DNA of 64,000 nt, taken from contig NC_084893.1 in NCBI RefSeq assembly GCF_958979055.1, positions 28,804,487 to 28,868,486 of the forward strand. Reading direction: 5' to 3'. Shown piece after piece: positions 34,609-46,230 of the stretch. Position 1 is the first letter of the stretch, and the number at the start of each line of letters is the position of its first letter. The position numbers were made by a program, and so were the translations under genes. Source of the DNA: Alnus glutinosa. Lineage: Eukaryota > Streptophyta > Magnoliopsida > Fagales > Betulaceae. Below the pieces are notes generated by a model, which was given only the letters and a program-made list of their open reading frames with translations, was not told where the DNA came from and did no database searches.

Positions 34609-37177
34609 ATAGGCCTATAAGCCTTTGCAATGTGATTTACAAAATCATTGCAAAGGTCTTAGCAAATAGGCTTAAAGTCGTGTTACTACATATCATTTAT
34701 TCGGAACAAAGCGCTTTCATCCCGAAGCGCTTATTAACGGACAACATTGTGGTGGCTTTCAAGACTTTGCATACGATGAACAATTGATTGAAAGGGAATG
34801 AAAGTTACATGGCCTTAAAACTAGATATGAGTAAGGCATATGACTAGGTGGAGCGAGTCTTTCTTGAGGAGATGCTTTGAAAGTTTGAATTTGCTAATAG
34901 GTGGATCGAAATGCTGATGGCTTGTGTAAGGGCGGTCTCATATTCCATCCTGATAAATGGCCAACCGAATGGTTGGATTACCCCCACCCGTGGGATTCGC
35001 CAAAGCGATCCTCTGTCTCCCTATTTTTTCATCATGCGTGCGAAAGCTATGAGTTCCATGTTAAACCATGCAGCGTCTGAATGGAAGATTTTTGGAGTTC
35101 CCATTTCTAGGGGCGGCACATAGATTAACCATATATTTTTTACAGATGATAATGTGTTATTTTGCAGAGCTAATCTTAGCGAATGGGGCAAGATACAAGA
35201 TATTCTTGGCAGCTATGAGATGGCTTCAGGGCAGAAAATTAATCGTGACAAAACCTCGGTGTTTTTCAGCCGTAACACAAAAAGATGTGGATAGAGAGCT
35301 TACTAAAAATGCTGCTGGAATTCAAATTTCTAATTGCTATGAGAGCTACCTCGGCCTCCTAGCTCTCATTGGACGCTCTAGGTTGTCATCTTTTAATGGT
35401 ATAAAGGGTCGGGTTTGGAGTAGGCTTAACGGGTGGAAGGAGGAATTTTTCTCCCATGCTAGGAAAGAAGTCTTGCTAAAGGCTGTTATCAAAGCGATAC
35501 CGACTTATACTATGAGCGTGTTTTGGTTGCCTAAATCTCTTGTTCATAATATCAATGCTTTGATGAGCAGCTTTTGGTGGGGCTTCAAAGAGAATACTCA
35601 TAAGATAGGCTGGATGAATTGGAAGGGTCTAGGCATAAGGCGGGATAATGGAGGGTTGGGGTTTTAGGAGCTGGAGTGTTTTAACACAGCCCTCTTGGCA
35701 AAACAGGTTGGAGGTTCCTCCAAAATCCTAACTCCCTGGCAACAAAGGTGTTCAAAGAAAAATACTACCCAGGGTCTAATTTTCTAGGAGCTAAACTAGG
35801 GACGAGGCCGTCATATGCCTGGAGCAGCATCTATGGTGCAAAAGACTTACTGGAAAAGGGTATTATGTGGCAGGTAGGGAATGGAAATGACATTATGATA
35901 TGGGGCGACAAATGGGTCCATTCCCAGCATAAAAACAAAATACAAGCACCAGTCTCAATACTTGACAGGGAAGCTAGAGTACATGAGTTAATTGATCTGA
36001 ATTCAAACTAGTGGAACATACCTCTGGTTGAGCAAATTTTTCCACCAGAGACTGCTGATATTATTTGTAGACTTGTAGTATTGCTATTTGTCCAAGGTTG
36101 CAAGCCGATAGAGTCATTTGGGTAGGGACCCCAATCGGCAATTTCACAGTCCGCAGCGCTTACCATCTTGAGGTTGAGTGCCGAGGCCGTTTCCAAGGCA
36201 GTGCTTCCATCATACCAACCTTGCATCCGGCATGGTCAGTTATTTGGGGGCTTCAGGTATCGCGTTCAGTGCAACTATTCCTCTGGCATGCTTGCAATGA
36301 CAACCTACCTACAAAAGACAAATTGCTCAGACATAAAGTTGTGGATGACCCGGGTTGTCCTCTGTGTGGTACAATGGCATAAACTATTGGCCATTCATTG
36401 TGGTGGTGTGAGGCAGCAAAATTGGTGTGGGTAAAAGGGCGCAAGTGCATTGAAAAATGTGAAAGTTCTGAACATAATTTCCTTACAATTTTTGGCTACG
36501 TATGTCAAAATCTCGAGCAGGAAGATCTGGAGTGGATTGCTATAGTGGCTCACCGGTTGTGGAAACGGCGAAATCACGTAGTCTTCGGAGGAAAGATTCT
36601 GCCCCCAAGGTGTTCGATCAAAAGTGCCACAGAAGCCTTGGCTGATTATCGGGACGCTTAAACCAAACTCAGCATCCCTAAACTGGCATCTCCCACCCAG
36701 AACTCTCACTAGTCTCCCCCACCCTCAGGCGTTCTAAAGTTGAACTGAGATGCCGCCATTAATCGAAAAAAGCATATCATGGGTGTGGGTTTGGTGTTGC
36801 GGGACCATTCCGAACAAGTTTTGGCTGCTAGGTGTATGACCCATCCCTATGTATTCGATCCGACCATAGCCGAAGCATTTGCAGCTCGATGTGGGATGCG
36901 ACTGTGCAGAGAGTTGGGCCTACAACCAGTTATCTTCGAGGGTGATTCACTTGAGGTTGTCTCTGCTCTTCAACGGGAAGCTGGATGGCATCAGAATTAG
37001 AGTAGTTTGGTGGATGAAGCTCGGATCCTATTGGCAAGCTTCCGGTTTTCGAAATCGCGTTCGTGCGGAGAGACGACAACCAATCAACCCATGGTCTTGC
37101 ACGTTTGTCTGTGTCTCAACTCTTAACCCACACATGGTTTGACACGTGGCTGTTTAGCTTGTCTGATTGTATTCATA

Positions 37178-38060
37178 AGAGCACTCCCAACAGAGTAGCT
37201 ATTTCCTTCTTTTAATTAAAGTAGCCAAGCAAAATAACAAAAAGTCAACTCCATCAGATTATGTAGCCTAACGCCAGAATAGAGGAATGCTGCATTTGTG
37301 AACAGTATACTGTTCACAAACCTATAATTATTTTATTATTATTTTTTATTCTCTCTCTCTCTCTCTTTGAGTCTCTCGAAACTTCTACCTTCCTCTCAAA
37401 CTCTTCTCCTGCCTTCTCCCTTTCCCTATCAAACCTCAAACGATGCAGCTCCTCCCTACCTCGCTGTGATGGAGCCCCTGATCCTCATGGTTCTGAGAGC
37501 AGCGATTTGGGGTCGGATGGGGCCGAAGAGAGAGTTGTGAGAGAGATCGAGAGAGGAGTCCGGCGGCGTTGAAGAGACGAGAAAGGATGTGCTTCGAATT
37601 TCCAGGGCGAAAATCGCCGCGTGGCTTGCCGGTGCATGTAGTTCCGGCGGTCTCATGGAGCTCGGCCCCTCGTCCAACGCGCTCTCCTGTACGGTCCCGA
37701 GCGGTTTGAGCGCTTGTGAGTTTGGTGCCTACACGCTCGCCGTAGGTTCGCCCTAAACACTGCGAACTTGGGCTAGTGCTCCTCCTGGCCTGCGAGCCGT
37801 ACGACTTGTCGTTGAATTTCATGGGCTATCGGCATACTTTGGTCCGATAATGAAGGCGTTGAACGGAGTGATGTGTTTTTGGTGGAGATGTATTTTTAAT
37901 TAAAATGAATAAAAATATTAAAATTGATTATTTTATAAAATAAAGAAGAAGTTTAGATAAGCCGATGGAAAAAGGGTTGAAAAGTGATTACCTAAAAGAA
38001 AGTTGATTTTGGTTAGCTATTCCAGATAAAATTTTAGATAAGCTGCTGTAAGTGGTCTAA
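37178..38060. mobile_element. Possible non-autonomous DNA transposon with GC-rich cargo
   Basis: The left end reads AGAGCACTCCCAACAGAGTA and the right end, reversed, TTAGACCACTTACAGCAGCT, a weak inverted-repeat pair. The interior at about 37436-37860 is strikingly GC-rich compared with the flanks. Its open frames resemble no family I can name. A transposon that captured part of a host gene is one explanation; an unrelated GC-rich fragment is another. Confidence 0.45.
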
Positions 38061-38433
38061 GGATCTAAGTTGTATTGGTTGATTCTCATATATGATTATA
38101 AGACCTCTTTAAAAAAAAAAAATAATAATAATAATAATTTTGAATTCAAACCTTAATTCTATAGTTTATTTTTATTTTAATTAAATATATATTATAAGCA
38201 GTAAATCTCACTTGTCAAGAAAAAGTTTGACGTCGTGTTTAAGCTTTGGGGATATATTAAACAAAAAAAAGATATGTAATGGTCCATCGACATAAATCCC
38301 TAACATTTGGGAGTTCCACCCCTGCTCTTATGGAATTCAGATAGTATGCAACACGTAGTTGTATGGATAATAGGCACGGCACTTAAATCAGTATAGTAAT
38401 TTAAAGCTTGTAGGTCCGAGGCCGACGTCAATA
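38061..38433. promoter_or_regulatory. Upstream region of the cysteine-synthase-like gene
   Basis: No gene. It should contain the promoter and 5' UTR of the gene starting at 38434. An ATA/AAT microsatellite lies near 38119-38138. Confidence 0.45.
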
Positions 38434-41400
38434 ATGGCGCCTGTGAGAACCACAGGCGGTGTTGTTGCTGCTGCTGTAATCTCCATCTTCTTCGCCATGC
38501 TCTCTCACTTGCTCAGCTCCAAAAGGACCATCTTGCGCCTCTCAAAGAAGAAGGAAAAGAAGCCCAGAAATGGGCTTATTGATGCCATTGGCAACACCCC
38601 CTTGATTCGCATCAACAGCCTCTCTGAAGCCACTGGTTGCGAAGTATGCGATATAGCTATCGAGTTTTCAATTTTCCTTCGATCTTATCATCTGGGATTT
38701 CTTTGATTTTCGTTTGTATTTATTTTTTATTATACAGGTCTCGTTTAATTTTCGTTTCGATATCATTTTTATGTGCCAAAGATTACAGGAAGGAAACAGA
38801 TTAGCTTTTTTGTTTTTCTTGTTTGATTTGTTTGCTTTTTTTTTTTTTTTTGTTTGTGGGGTTGTTCAGATTCTTGGCAAGTGCGAGTTTTTGAATCCAG
38901 GAGGGAGTGTGAAAGATAGAGTTGCCGTGAAAATTATTGAAGAGGTAAATTTTTTTTTGATGAAATTTGAAGAGGTAAATTACTATTACTTTTGATTCTT
39001 TGTTTAGATGTTGGAAAAATAGGAAAAAGAAAAAGAAAGTTGACCATTTGGTCTTCAACAAACTAGAATCTGCGGCCAACTAGGCTTAATGTAAGTGTTT
39101 GGCTTAGTTGAGAATATTCTGAATACTTTCTTTTTACAAAACCATCGGGCAGAAATTAGATTGCTTTTTCTTTCCTGTATCCAAAGTTGAAGAAGAGGCT
39201 ATTTCAATTACTCTCTTGCTTGAATTGGTAATAGTACGAATCTCGAAATTGTTTTTTGCAGGCTAGTTTTTATGCTGTCTTAATTGGTTGAAGTAGTATT
39301 TTTCTTTGTGAATTATGGAATAATGCTAAATATAAGTGAAAGCTCTAGTAATTAATGAATAGTTAATGATATCAATGCCTAGTTGTATGGTACCATAGGA
39401 AATGATTATATTTTGGAAAGAGTAATGCTATATACCACATTTTTATCTCACAATGCTGATGTGGCAATCTCAATCAACCCTTTGAATTTATTTTATTTTA
39501 TTTTTTTCAATGACTGATTCAAGAGTTGATTGGGATTGTCACGTTAGTATTTTAAGATAAAAATATGGTTTCTAGCCTAAGATGTTGTGTTTGTTGATCA
39601 TTAGTGTTGGTTTTATTTTATTATTCCTTCCAATTTGTGGCTCTATGCAGGCTTTGGAATCTGGGGAGCTAGCTCAAGGTGGAGTTGTTACTGAGGGGAG
39701 CGCTGGGAGCACTGCCATCAGCCTTGCTACAGTTGCTCCTGCCTATGGTTGCAAATGCCATGTGGTTATCCCTGATGACGTTGCTATGGAGAAGGTATAT
39801 ATAGAATGTATCTTCAATGGGCAGAGTTCCTTGACCAGTTACTTTCTCTTGTTCCTGCTACAACCTTCAAGATTTCATTTGTATTATTGACTTGTGTGGT
39901 AATATCTGCATCATAGTCTTGATAGCAGCACTGTATATATAGGTGTATTTGAAATAAATAATCTTCCTTGAACAATGGTGATCAGGCCTTGCTTCCAGTT
40001 CCACGTGTTAAAATCGTTTCGTTCTCTTACCATCTTGCGCAAGAATATCTGCAACATAGGCAATTTAGTGGGTTATAATTGGGCTGGAAGCAAGATGAAG
40101 AAAGAATTTTCTTCTATTCATCTCTAGACATATTATAGTAGCCACTTATCCACATATGTTTTAAAAGGTAGCAGTCCAGTGGGTTGTAGGTCTCTGAACA
40201 GTGAAGCATTTTTAGATTTTGTGAAGAATGTTAGCCTGGTGCAGAAAAGTTGTAGAATATCAATGACTACCTGCTTGACTACTCTAGTATTATGTAGCTT
40301 TCTTTTGCCACTCTTTGATGAACTGCAACATACTTAATTTTGTTTCTGTTTTGCAAACTTATCTCAGTCTCAAATACTTGAAGCCCTTGGAGCTACTGTT
40401 GAAAGGGTAAGACCCGTGTCAATTACACACAGAGACCACTATGTCAATATTGCACGGAGAAGAGCACTGGAAGCAAATGAGGTGGCATCAAAGCATAGGA
40501 AATCTGATCAAATGGATTGCAAACCCCTAAAGCAAATCAATGGTTACACATCCGGTGAAGAGAAACAAAGTTCAGCTTTATCGAATAATTGTCGAGGTGG
40601 CTTCTTTGCTGATCAGTTTGAAAATCTTGCAAACTTTCGAGCACACTATGAGGGTACCGGGCCTGAGATTTTGGAACAGGCTGGTGGTAATTTAGATGCT
40701 TTTGTAGCGGCTGCAGGCACAGGAGGTACTGTGGCTGGTGTTTCCAAGTTTCTCCAGGTCAATTTCTTTTCTCCCCCCCCCCCCCCCCAGTTAATTGTAT
40801 TATGTTATTATTCAATAATTCCCTTATTACATCTATTCAACAGGAAAAATTTCCAAACATCAAGTCCTTCCTGGTAGATCCTCCTGGTTCTGGTTTGTTC
40901 AATAAGGTAACAAGAGGGGTGATGTACACTAAAGAGGAGGCTGAAGGGCGCAGATTAAAGAATCCGTTTGACACAATAACAGAAGGAATTGGAATCAACA
41001 GGTTGACACAGAATTTCTTGATGGCAAAACTTGATGGGGCTTTTAGAGGCACAGACATGGAGGCTGTTGAAATGTCTAGGTCAGTGATATGGTTTGCTGA
41101 CTGGTCAAAATCAAACTAACGAGAACAAAATTGTGCCAATTCTACCACCGGGTGTTGCTTTGCAGATCTTACTGTACTGTGCTCTAATTTAACTTTTAGA
41201 ATTAAAATTTTAATATTTATCAGATGATGAAACATAAAAATATCCCTTCTTTCACTCATTCACTTGGCTACAAAACAAACTAATCTTTGTGAATTTTTGC
41301 TATGTCTGCTTGAACTTCTATCAGGTTTCTTTTGAAGAATGATGGGCTCTTTCTTGGAAGTTCTTCGGCTATGAATTGTGTTGGAGCTGTCAGAGTGGCA

Positions 41401-41547
41401 CAGTCCATCGGCCCTGGTCACACTATTGTGACTATTCTTTGTGACAGTGGGATGAGGCACCTGAGCAAGTTTTACAATGACGAGTATCTGTCTCAGCATG
41501 GTTTGACACCCAAGGCAAAAGGATTAGAGTTTTTGGGCATCAAATGA
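38434..41547 (+). CDS. Membrane-anchored cysteine-synthase-like PLP enzyme
   Basis: Six exons (38434-38643, 38870-38944, 39651-39794, 40368-40757, 40844-41079, 41325-41547) encode 425 residues. The protein is a fold-type II PLP enzyme of the cysteine synthase/CBS family, close to the recalled Arabidopsis At1g55880 product. An N-terminal hydrophobic helix (about 9-28) suggests a membrane anchor or targeting signal. NGLIDAIGNTPLIRI opens the catalytic domain. NPGGSVKDR carries the likely PLP lysine (K85). The phosphate loops are TEGSAGS (109-115), where classic O-acetylserine sulfhydrylases have TSGNTG, and GTGGT (260-264). The end, GLFLGSSSAMN ... LCDSGMRHLSKFYND, is typical of the family. An Arg/Lys/Ser-rich insertion (about 173-200) is extra to bacterial CysK. 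The substrate cannot be told from sequence. Intron 4 holds a run of about 15 C. Confidence 0.92.
39418..39580. mobile_element. MITE in intron 2 of the cysteine-synthase-like gene
   Basis: Left arm GCTATATACCACATTTTTATC; right arm, reversed, GCTAGAAACCATATTTTTATC, continuing for about 60 bp. It starts with AGAGTAATGCTA, shared with the elements at 41.65 and 44.14 kb. Confidence 0.7.
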
Positions 41548-41651
41548 GTTAGTGTGACCTAGAGTTTTGACCTCGATGTTTCTTATCACTTCCATCCAAA
41601 GTTTGACCAGCCCTATGCAGCTGTATTTCTCCATCAAAGTTCTATATTTGG
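41548..41651 (+). other. 3' UTR region of the cysteine-synthase-like gene
   Basis: Short non-coding stretch after the stop codon; it should be 3' UTR. Confidence 0.4.
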
Positions 41652-41840
41652 AAGAGTAATATTATTCATCACATTAGATTTTCAAACTAGTTTTACACCG
41701 GTGGATATATCGTGTTTTCAGTGGCTAACACTTTTTTTTTTTTTTTAAGTGACATGCATGAAAAGCACACTTAAAATACGATACATCAATCCGGTGTAAA
41801 GCTAATGTAAAAATTTACTACGAAGAGTTGTATTACTCTT
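41652..41840. mobile_element. MITE starting AAGAGTAAT
   Basis: 189 bp, with AAGAGTAAT at the left end and ATTACTCTT at the right. Inner arms (TTTTACACCGG and its inverse CCGGTGTAAA) continue the inverted repeat. A run of T lies in the middle. Confidence 0.75.
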
Positions 41841-42668
41841 ATTAGTTGATGGTGAAAGTATCATCACTTATCTCTCTGGGAATTTTTCATCTGAGTTTTT
41901 TAGGATGACAACTTGCTGGACCAGTAACACGAGCAGGATTAGGCACATTTCTCTGTTAGGATAAGGACATTATTTATTTCATTCTTTTCTGGACAACAAT
42001 ATGTATCACATTCATAGGTGTATACAAGGATGATTAAAATCATTTTGTCAACAAGAGTAATGAGTCAACTGCAATGATACCAGTTATATGATCATTTTTG
42101 GGTCATTGTCATCCAATGATTTTTTGGCTCAAATTCACGTGAATGATTAAGAGCATTTTCAAGAGAAAAAAGTTCACTACAATAATTCGAGTAGTTAATT
42201 TATTTTATTATAGATAGGACTAACCATTTTTAGTGAGGGATAAATGCTTAGAGCCAATGTGGACGAGGAAGTCCTTTTGGCAATTAAACTCTGCGTGTTT
42301 ATGTGCCTAAAACACTGGATATGCAATTGAGATGTGCTATTTGCACGCATATTGTGTGTACATGCATTGTACATACTCACTTTTGGTGTGAAATTTATTC
42401 ATGTGAGATTGTCAGATGGGTCTTACATCAAATGTGAGTGTCACACACAATATATGTACAAATCCTATGCAATTACGATGTACAGTTGAATTGTGGTTTC
42501 AAGCTCCGAGTATGGCGTTGCATCCTTAAATGAACGTATGAGCCAGAATTTCCATGCTTGTTAAAGCAATTAGCCAAAAAGGGTTGAACTCATTGAGAAT
42601 ATTATTATAACCAGTCACGTCCCATCATTCAACTGTAAAGCTTCATCTTACCGTGTCAATGTTCCGCT
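41841..42668. other. Spacer
   Basis: No gene recognised. Confidence 0.35.
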
Positions 42669-43120
42669 CGTGTCAAGGTATTGGTATAACAATATATATT
42701 AACCATAACTTGACCCATTTAATTAAACGAATTAGATCTATTAACTCTAACCAATTAATTTTGTGTTGAACTCACGATTATAAAAAATGTTAGCCCTTGA
42801 TGTCGCAAGTTGGGTTTGGATTGTGTCGATGCATAAGTATAAAACTATTTAGGTTAACCATAATCCGACTCATTTAATTAATTGAGTCAGACTCCTCAAC
42901 CCTAACCCTCTAATTCCGTGTTAAGCTTGTGGGTCATGTAAAAATTAATAACCCTTAATGTCTCATGTCGGGTTTGAGTCGTGTCAAAAAATCGGTATAC
43001 GACTATTTATGTCAACTCTTACCCGACTCATTTAATTAACAAGTCAAACCCTTTAATCATAGTCCGCTAATTTGGCATCGGGTTCGTGAATCATATCAAA
43101 AATTGCTAATCCAAATTTTT
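42669..43120 (+). repeat. Tandem repeat, three units of about 155 bp
   Basis: Three head-to-tail, diverged units start near 42669, 42822 and 42980. Each contains the order: (C/T)GTGTC, a GTATAA/GTATAC word, CCGACTCATTTAATTAA or a variant, GTCA-A-CC, CTAACC, a GTGTTG-type word, then TGTCG...GGGTTTG. A single decayed relative lies at about 25160-25380. Confidence 0.8.
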
Positions 43121-43800
43121 ATAACATTTATCAGTGTCTTATCTCTGGATCATCCTCTGTACATGTGAAGGCGATGCTAGCGTAAATTGCAATTACTGCT
43201 CTATACTACTCCTTCCATACCAAGATTGTTGGATCTACAATCTCATTTTTGCAACGAACTTAGAGTGCATTTGGCATTGCACTTTCAAATTTCAAAAGCG
43301 CGATTTTAAACAAAATTTCTGAAAATACTGTACATTTTAAAAAAAATTTAATTTGAAACATAGAAAATTCGCATTTTAAAATCGCATTCAAGAGAATGCA
43401 TTTTTGAAAACACACGATTATAAAAACTAAACTACAATTTTATCAAATACTCAATTATGTTTTTAAAACTTGCATTTTCAAATCGCACATTTTGAAACCG
43501 TAAACCTAAACAAACCCTTATGCATAATTTTGTGTTCATGCTAAAAACTTGTATTCACCGTGACCCAATCCGGACACGACATAAGAAATCTTGTCATACA
43601 TAACTAGGTGGAGTTCAAAATCAGCGGCAAACAACCAACTGTGTAACTAAAATCATCTGTAGCAACTGAGCACTCAAAGGCCCGGTTGAAAATTTATTGT
43701 CAAGAATGCATAAAATTATTAAGTTGAGTCTTCAGAGACTGAAAAAAAGAAAGCTGAAAATAGCGTTCTGCCAAGTTGGAGAAGCTATCAGATAGTCCAC
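43121..43800. other. Spacer; 3' region of the next gene
   Basis: At about 43265-43510 there are imperfect inverted and repeated words around AAAATCGCATT and TTTCAAAATG, perhaps another MITE. No gene seen. Confidence 0.35.
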
Positions 43801-46230
43801 TCACTGGGGATTCCGCCTCTCAAACTGAGACTCATGGCAATGCGAGTCTAGCCAATCCCTGGGAGAGCTCTTCGCCATGCCGGCAGTTGCTTTGCCACCC
43901 CCCACAAGTTCTCGCAGACTTTCTAACTTATTCTCCCGACCTGTCCCACTACTCCTCCTATCTGCTTCCTTCAATTTCTGCTTGAACTTCTGCTTACGAC
44001 CAGCAGAATTCAGCTCCTGCTGCTTTGACTGTGACGGGGGCGCCCCGTGCGGCCCTAGGTAGATGTTCTCTTCTTTTTTGGCCTGCACAAGTGCAATTAA
44101 CTCATGGTTTTAAGATGAATGGTTAAACGCATCACAAGTCTTAGAGTAATGCTACTCTTCACATTTATTTCGCATCGGCTGACATGATGTGACGTGTTTT
44201 AAGTGACTTTCTATGTCCGTCACTTAAAAATAAAATAAAAGGAAAACCATTTAAAACACGTCATATCAACCGATATAAAATTGGTGTGATTAGATGTAAA
44301 TAGTAGCATTACTCCCGGTCTTATCATTTAAAGACACTTTTTTCTGTAATCTTTCCTCAGTTAAGAGTTCAGGATGCTTGCAGCTAACCTTTGGAGAAGG
44401 AGGTTTTGAGGCTTCTACTTCTGAAGCATCAAGCCTACCTTGATCAGGGTCTCCTATTTCCAGGCTTGGAATAACAAATCCATCGGTATCTAATGCAAAT
44501 AAAAGCCAAATGTCCATGTCAGTATAGCCAGAAAAACCTCAAAAAAAATTATAGAAGTTAACACCGATGATACCAAAGAACCTGGTATAAGTAATGGCGA
44601 TGCGACACAGACAAACATGTCACTGAAAATTTTAAAAACAGCCGCCTCCTTATTACCGTTACCATCATATCTACTTCACTCTTACACTAACATGTAGTTT
44701 GAACTACCAAATCCACCTGTGAAATGCAATCTACAAGGGATACCACAAGGTCAGAACTCTGTCACCCTCCGTCCCTAGCTGCCTCCTGATTGCCATTACC
44801 ATCATATCTGCTTCGCTCTTAGGAATATTGCATTGAGGACAATCACATATTGACCAATGATTCTACATATTGCAAAATATATTGCCAAGCATGGCCCTGA
44901 GTATGCATGTATGCAAGAAACATTGGCTCCGTTTGTTAAAGTTTTTTGGATGGTGCATTCTGTTTTTAACGATATTCCACTAAATAAACGTAATTACATC
45001 AGAAGTGTATATACATAATCAGTAAGCCACATATTCTCAATCTATATTATGTGATGGAAATATTGAACGAAAACAAAATTTGAAACAAACTCATTTTCCT
45101 AGTAAATTTATATACAACAGAACTTCTGTTTTCAGATTTTTATCTAAGTTCCTTGATTCAGCTATATCAATATATAAGATTTTCTTTTGGGTTAAGGAAG
45201 AATTATATCAATACATGAGAGATGTGCCCATACGGTTACTACAAACAATATTATGACTTCATCTTCAAGTCTTAATTTTACACTTCTATAAATATTTCAA
45301 CTTATCTACATTTCGTTTGTTGGAGCAAAACTTTTTTGCAAATTGAAACGTGCAAACAGCTCCTGAGATACAATAATAAATACATTTAGGGGTAATTACC
45401 TTTTCTCCCCATGAACTACCAAAAAATGCGCGATGCCCCCATGAACTACCAACTCGACCAAAATAGAGCATTCAACTACCAAAGATAACCATTTTCCCCC
45501 CTTCCGTCAGTCACACGCCGTTTTACCCTCATTTTCTTCCTCTTTTCCCCCTATGAACTACCACCATCTTCCTCTTTTCCCCCCATGAACTACCATAATC
45601 TTCCAACATGCCCCCATATAAAACGGCACATAACCCGTTGACCGTTTGTTTTAACCCTTTTGACTGACGAAATGGGGAAAAATGGTTGTTTTGGATAGTT
45701 GAATGCTCTATTTTGATCGAGTTGGTAGTTCATGGGGGCATTGCGCATTTTTTGGTAGTTCATGGGGAAAAAGGTAATTGCCCCATACATTTAAAAAAAA
45801 AAAAAAAGGTGTAAAACTTAGAAATCACATCAAATGAAACATTCCCAGTTAATAATCTTCATGCAATACCAAAGCAGAAATCCCCCAGTTAAAATTAACA
45901 AAACCCGAAAACTAAAATCCAAATCACAAGCCACAGCTATGCAATAAACAACTTCAATGACAATGCCACTACAATGAAAACACCATGCATAGTGAAACCA
46001 AAAATACCCCAACCGAATACTATTCATAAAGCATGACACAATAGGATAATAAAAAAATTATACCCAAGTGGGAAGCCCCGAAAAAATCCCCAACTTTCCT
46101 TTAATTTTCCTACACTTTCTCAGCAACCAAACAAGGGTCACTGACAAAATTCAAAGAAAAGAAAAAAAGTGTTACCCCACTCATCTTCTTCTTCAACTGG
46201 AGGAGTGGTTGGCGCTGGAGACAGGTCCAT
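43801..46230 (-). CDS. Conserved small basic protein of unknown function
   Basis: Three minus-strand exons (46230-46176, 44489-44389, 44082-43801) join in phase to 145 residues. The N-terminus is acidic (MDLSPAPTTPPVEEEDEW), followed by DTDGFVIPSLEIGDPDQG. The C-terminal half is Lys/Arg-rich, with ENIYLGPHGAPPSQSKQQEL and RKQKFKQKLKEADRR (probably a helix), then GTGRENKLESLRELVGG. I believe this pattern is conserved in plant proteins of unnamed function, but I cannot assign a role. Splice sites are GT-AG and the phases agree, which makes the model strong even though each exon is short. Introns 1 and 2 each hold a MITE. Confidence 0.82.
44141..44320. mobile_element. MITE starting GAGTAATGCTAC
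   Basis: GAGTAATGCTACT at the left (from 44144) and AGTAGCATTACTC at the right (to 44314), with arms of about 60 bp that share CACGTTTTAA-type inner words. GTCTTA lies just outside each end (44138-44143 and 44318-44323), a possible short target duplication. It sits in intron 2 of the small gene. Confidence 0.8.
45380..45793. mobile_element. Mutator-like MITE with 9-bp target duplication
   Basis: A 396-bp body (45389-45784) runs from GGGGTAATTACC to GGTAATTGCCCC. The arms match over about 100 bp, including CCATGAACTACC and its inverse. ATACATTTA is duplicated at 45380-45388 and 45785-45793. Nine bases is the Mutator size. It lies in intron 1 of the gene at 43801-46230. Confidence 0.88.

Larger units (their letters stand above)
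30207..37175 (+). pseudogene. Decayed L1-type LINE (ORF2), split by two LTR insertions
   Basis: Pieces of LINE ORF2 run in order. The end of the endonuclease region (RTSDHTLLWVTF, about 30.23 kb) is followed by a linker to 30.71 kb. The RT resumes at 32.60 kb and runs to 32.97 kb (LFQMHPLKSPRPYGF, ILIPKVSNPSKVTDYR), then again from 34.61 kb (PISLCNVIYKIIAKVLANRL, QSDPLSPYFF). The catalytic box reads FTDD where F/YADD is expected. The zinc-binding region (WHACNDNLPTKDKLL, GCPLC, about 36.3 kb) and an RNase H-like end (GVGLVLRDHSEQVLAARC, about 36.8 kb) follow. Stops and frame changes are frequent: in-frame stops near 30.36, 30.50, 34.85, 35.12 and 35.67 kb, and shifts near 36.1 and 36.4 kb. 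The 5' end is truncated and ORF1 is absent. Neither a poly-A tail nor a target duplication was found. Confidence 0.9.

Noticed and set aside
37436-37822. Open frame of 128 codons in the GC-rich island
   Set aside because: No recognisable domain; a second frame overlaps it; GC-rich DNA has few stops. A stretch reading LDLSHNS in another frame hinted at a leucine-rich repeat, but it stands alone.
42669-43120. CRISPR-like array
   Set aside because: Units of about 155 bp are diverged throughout, without the repeat/spacer pattern, and the genome is eukaryotic.
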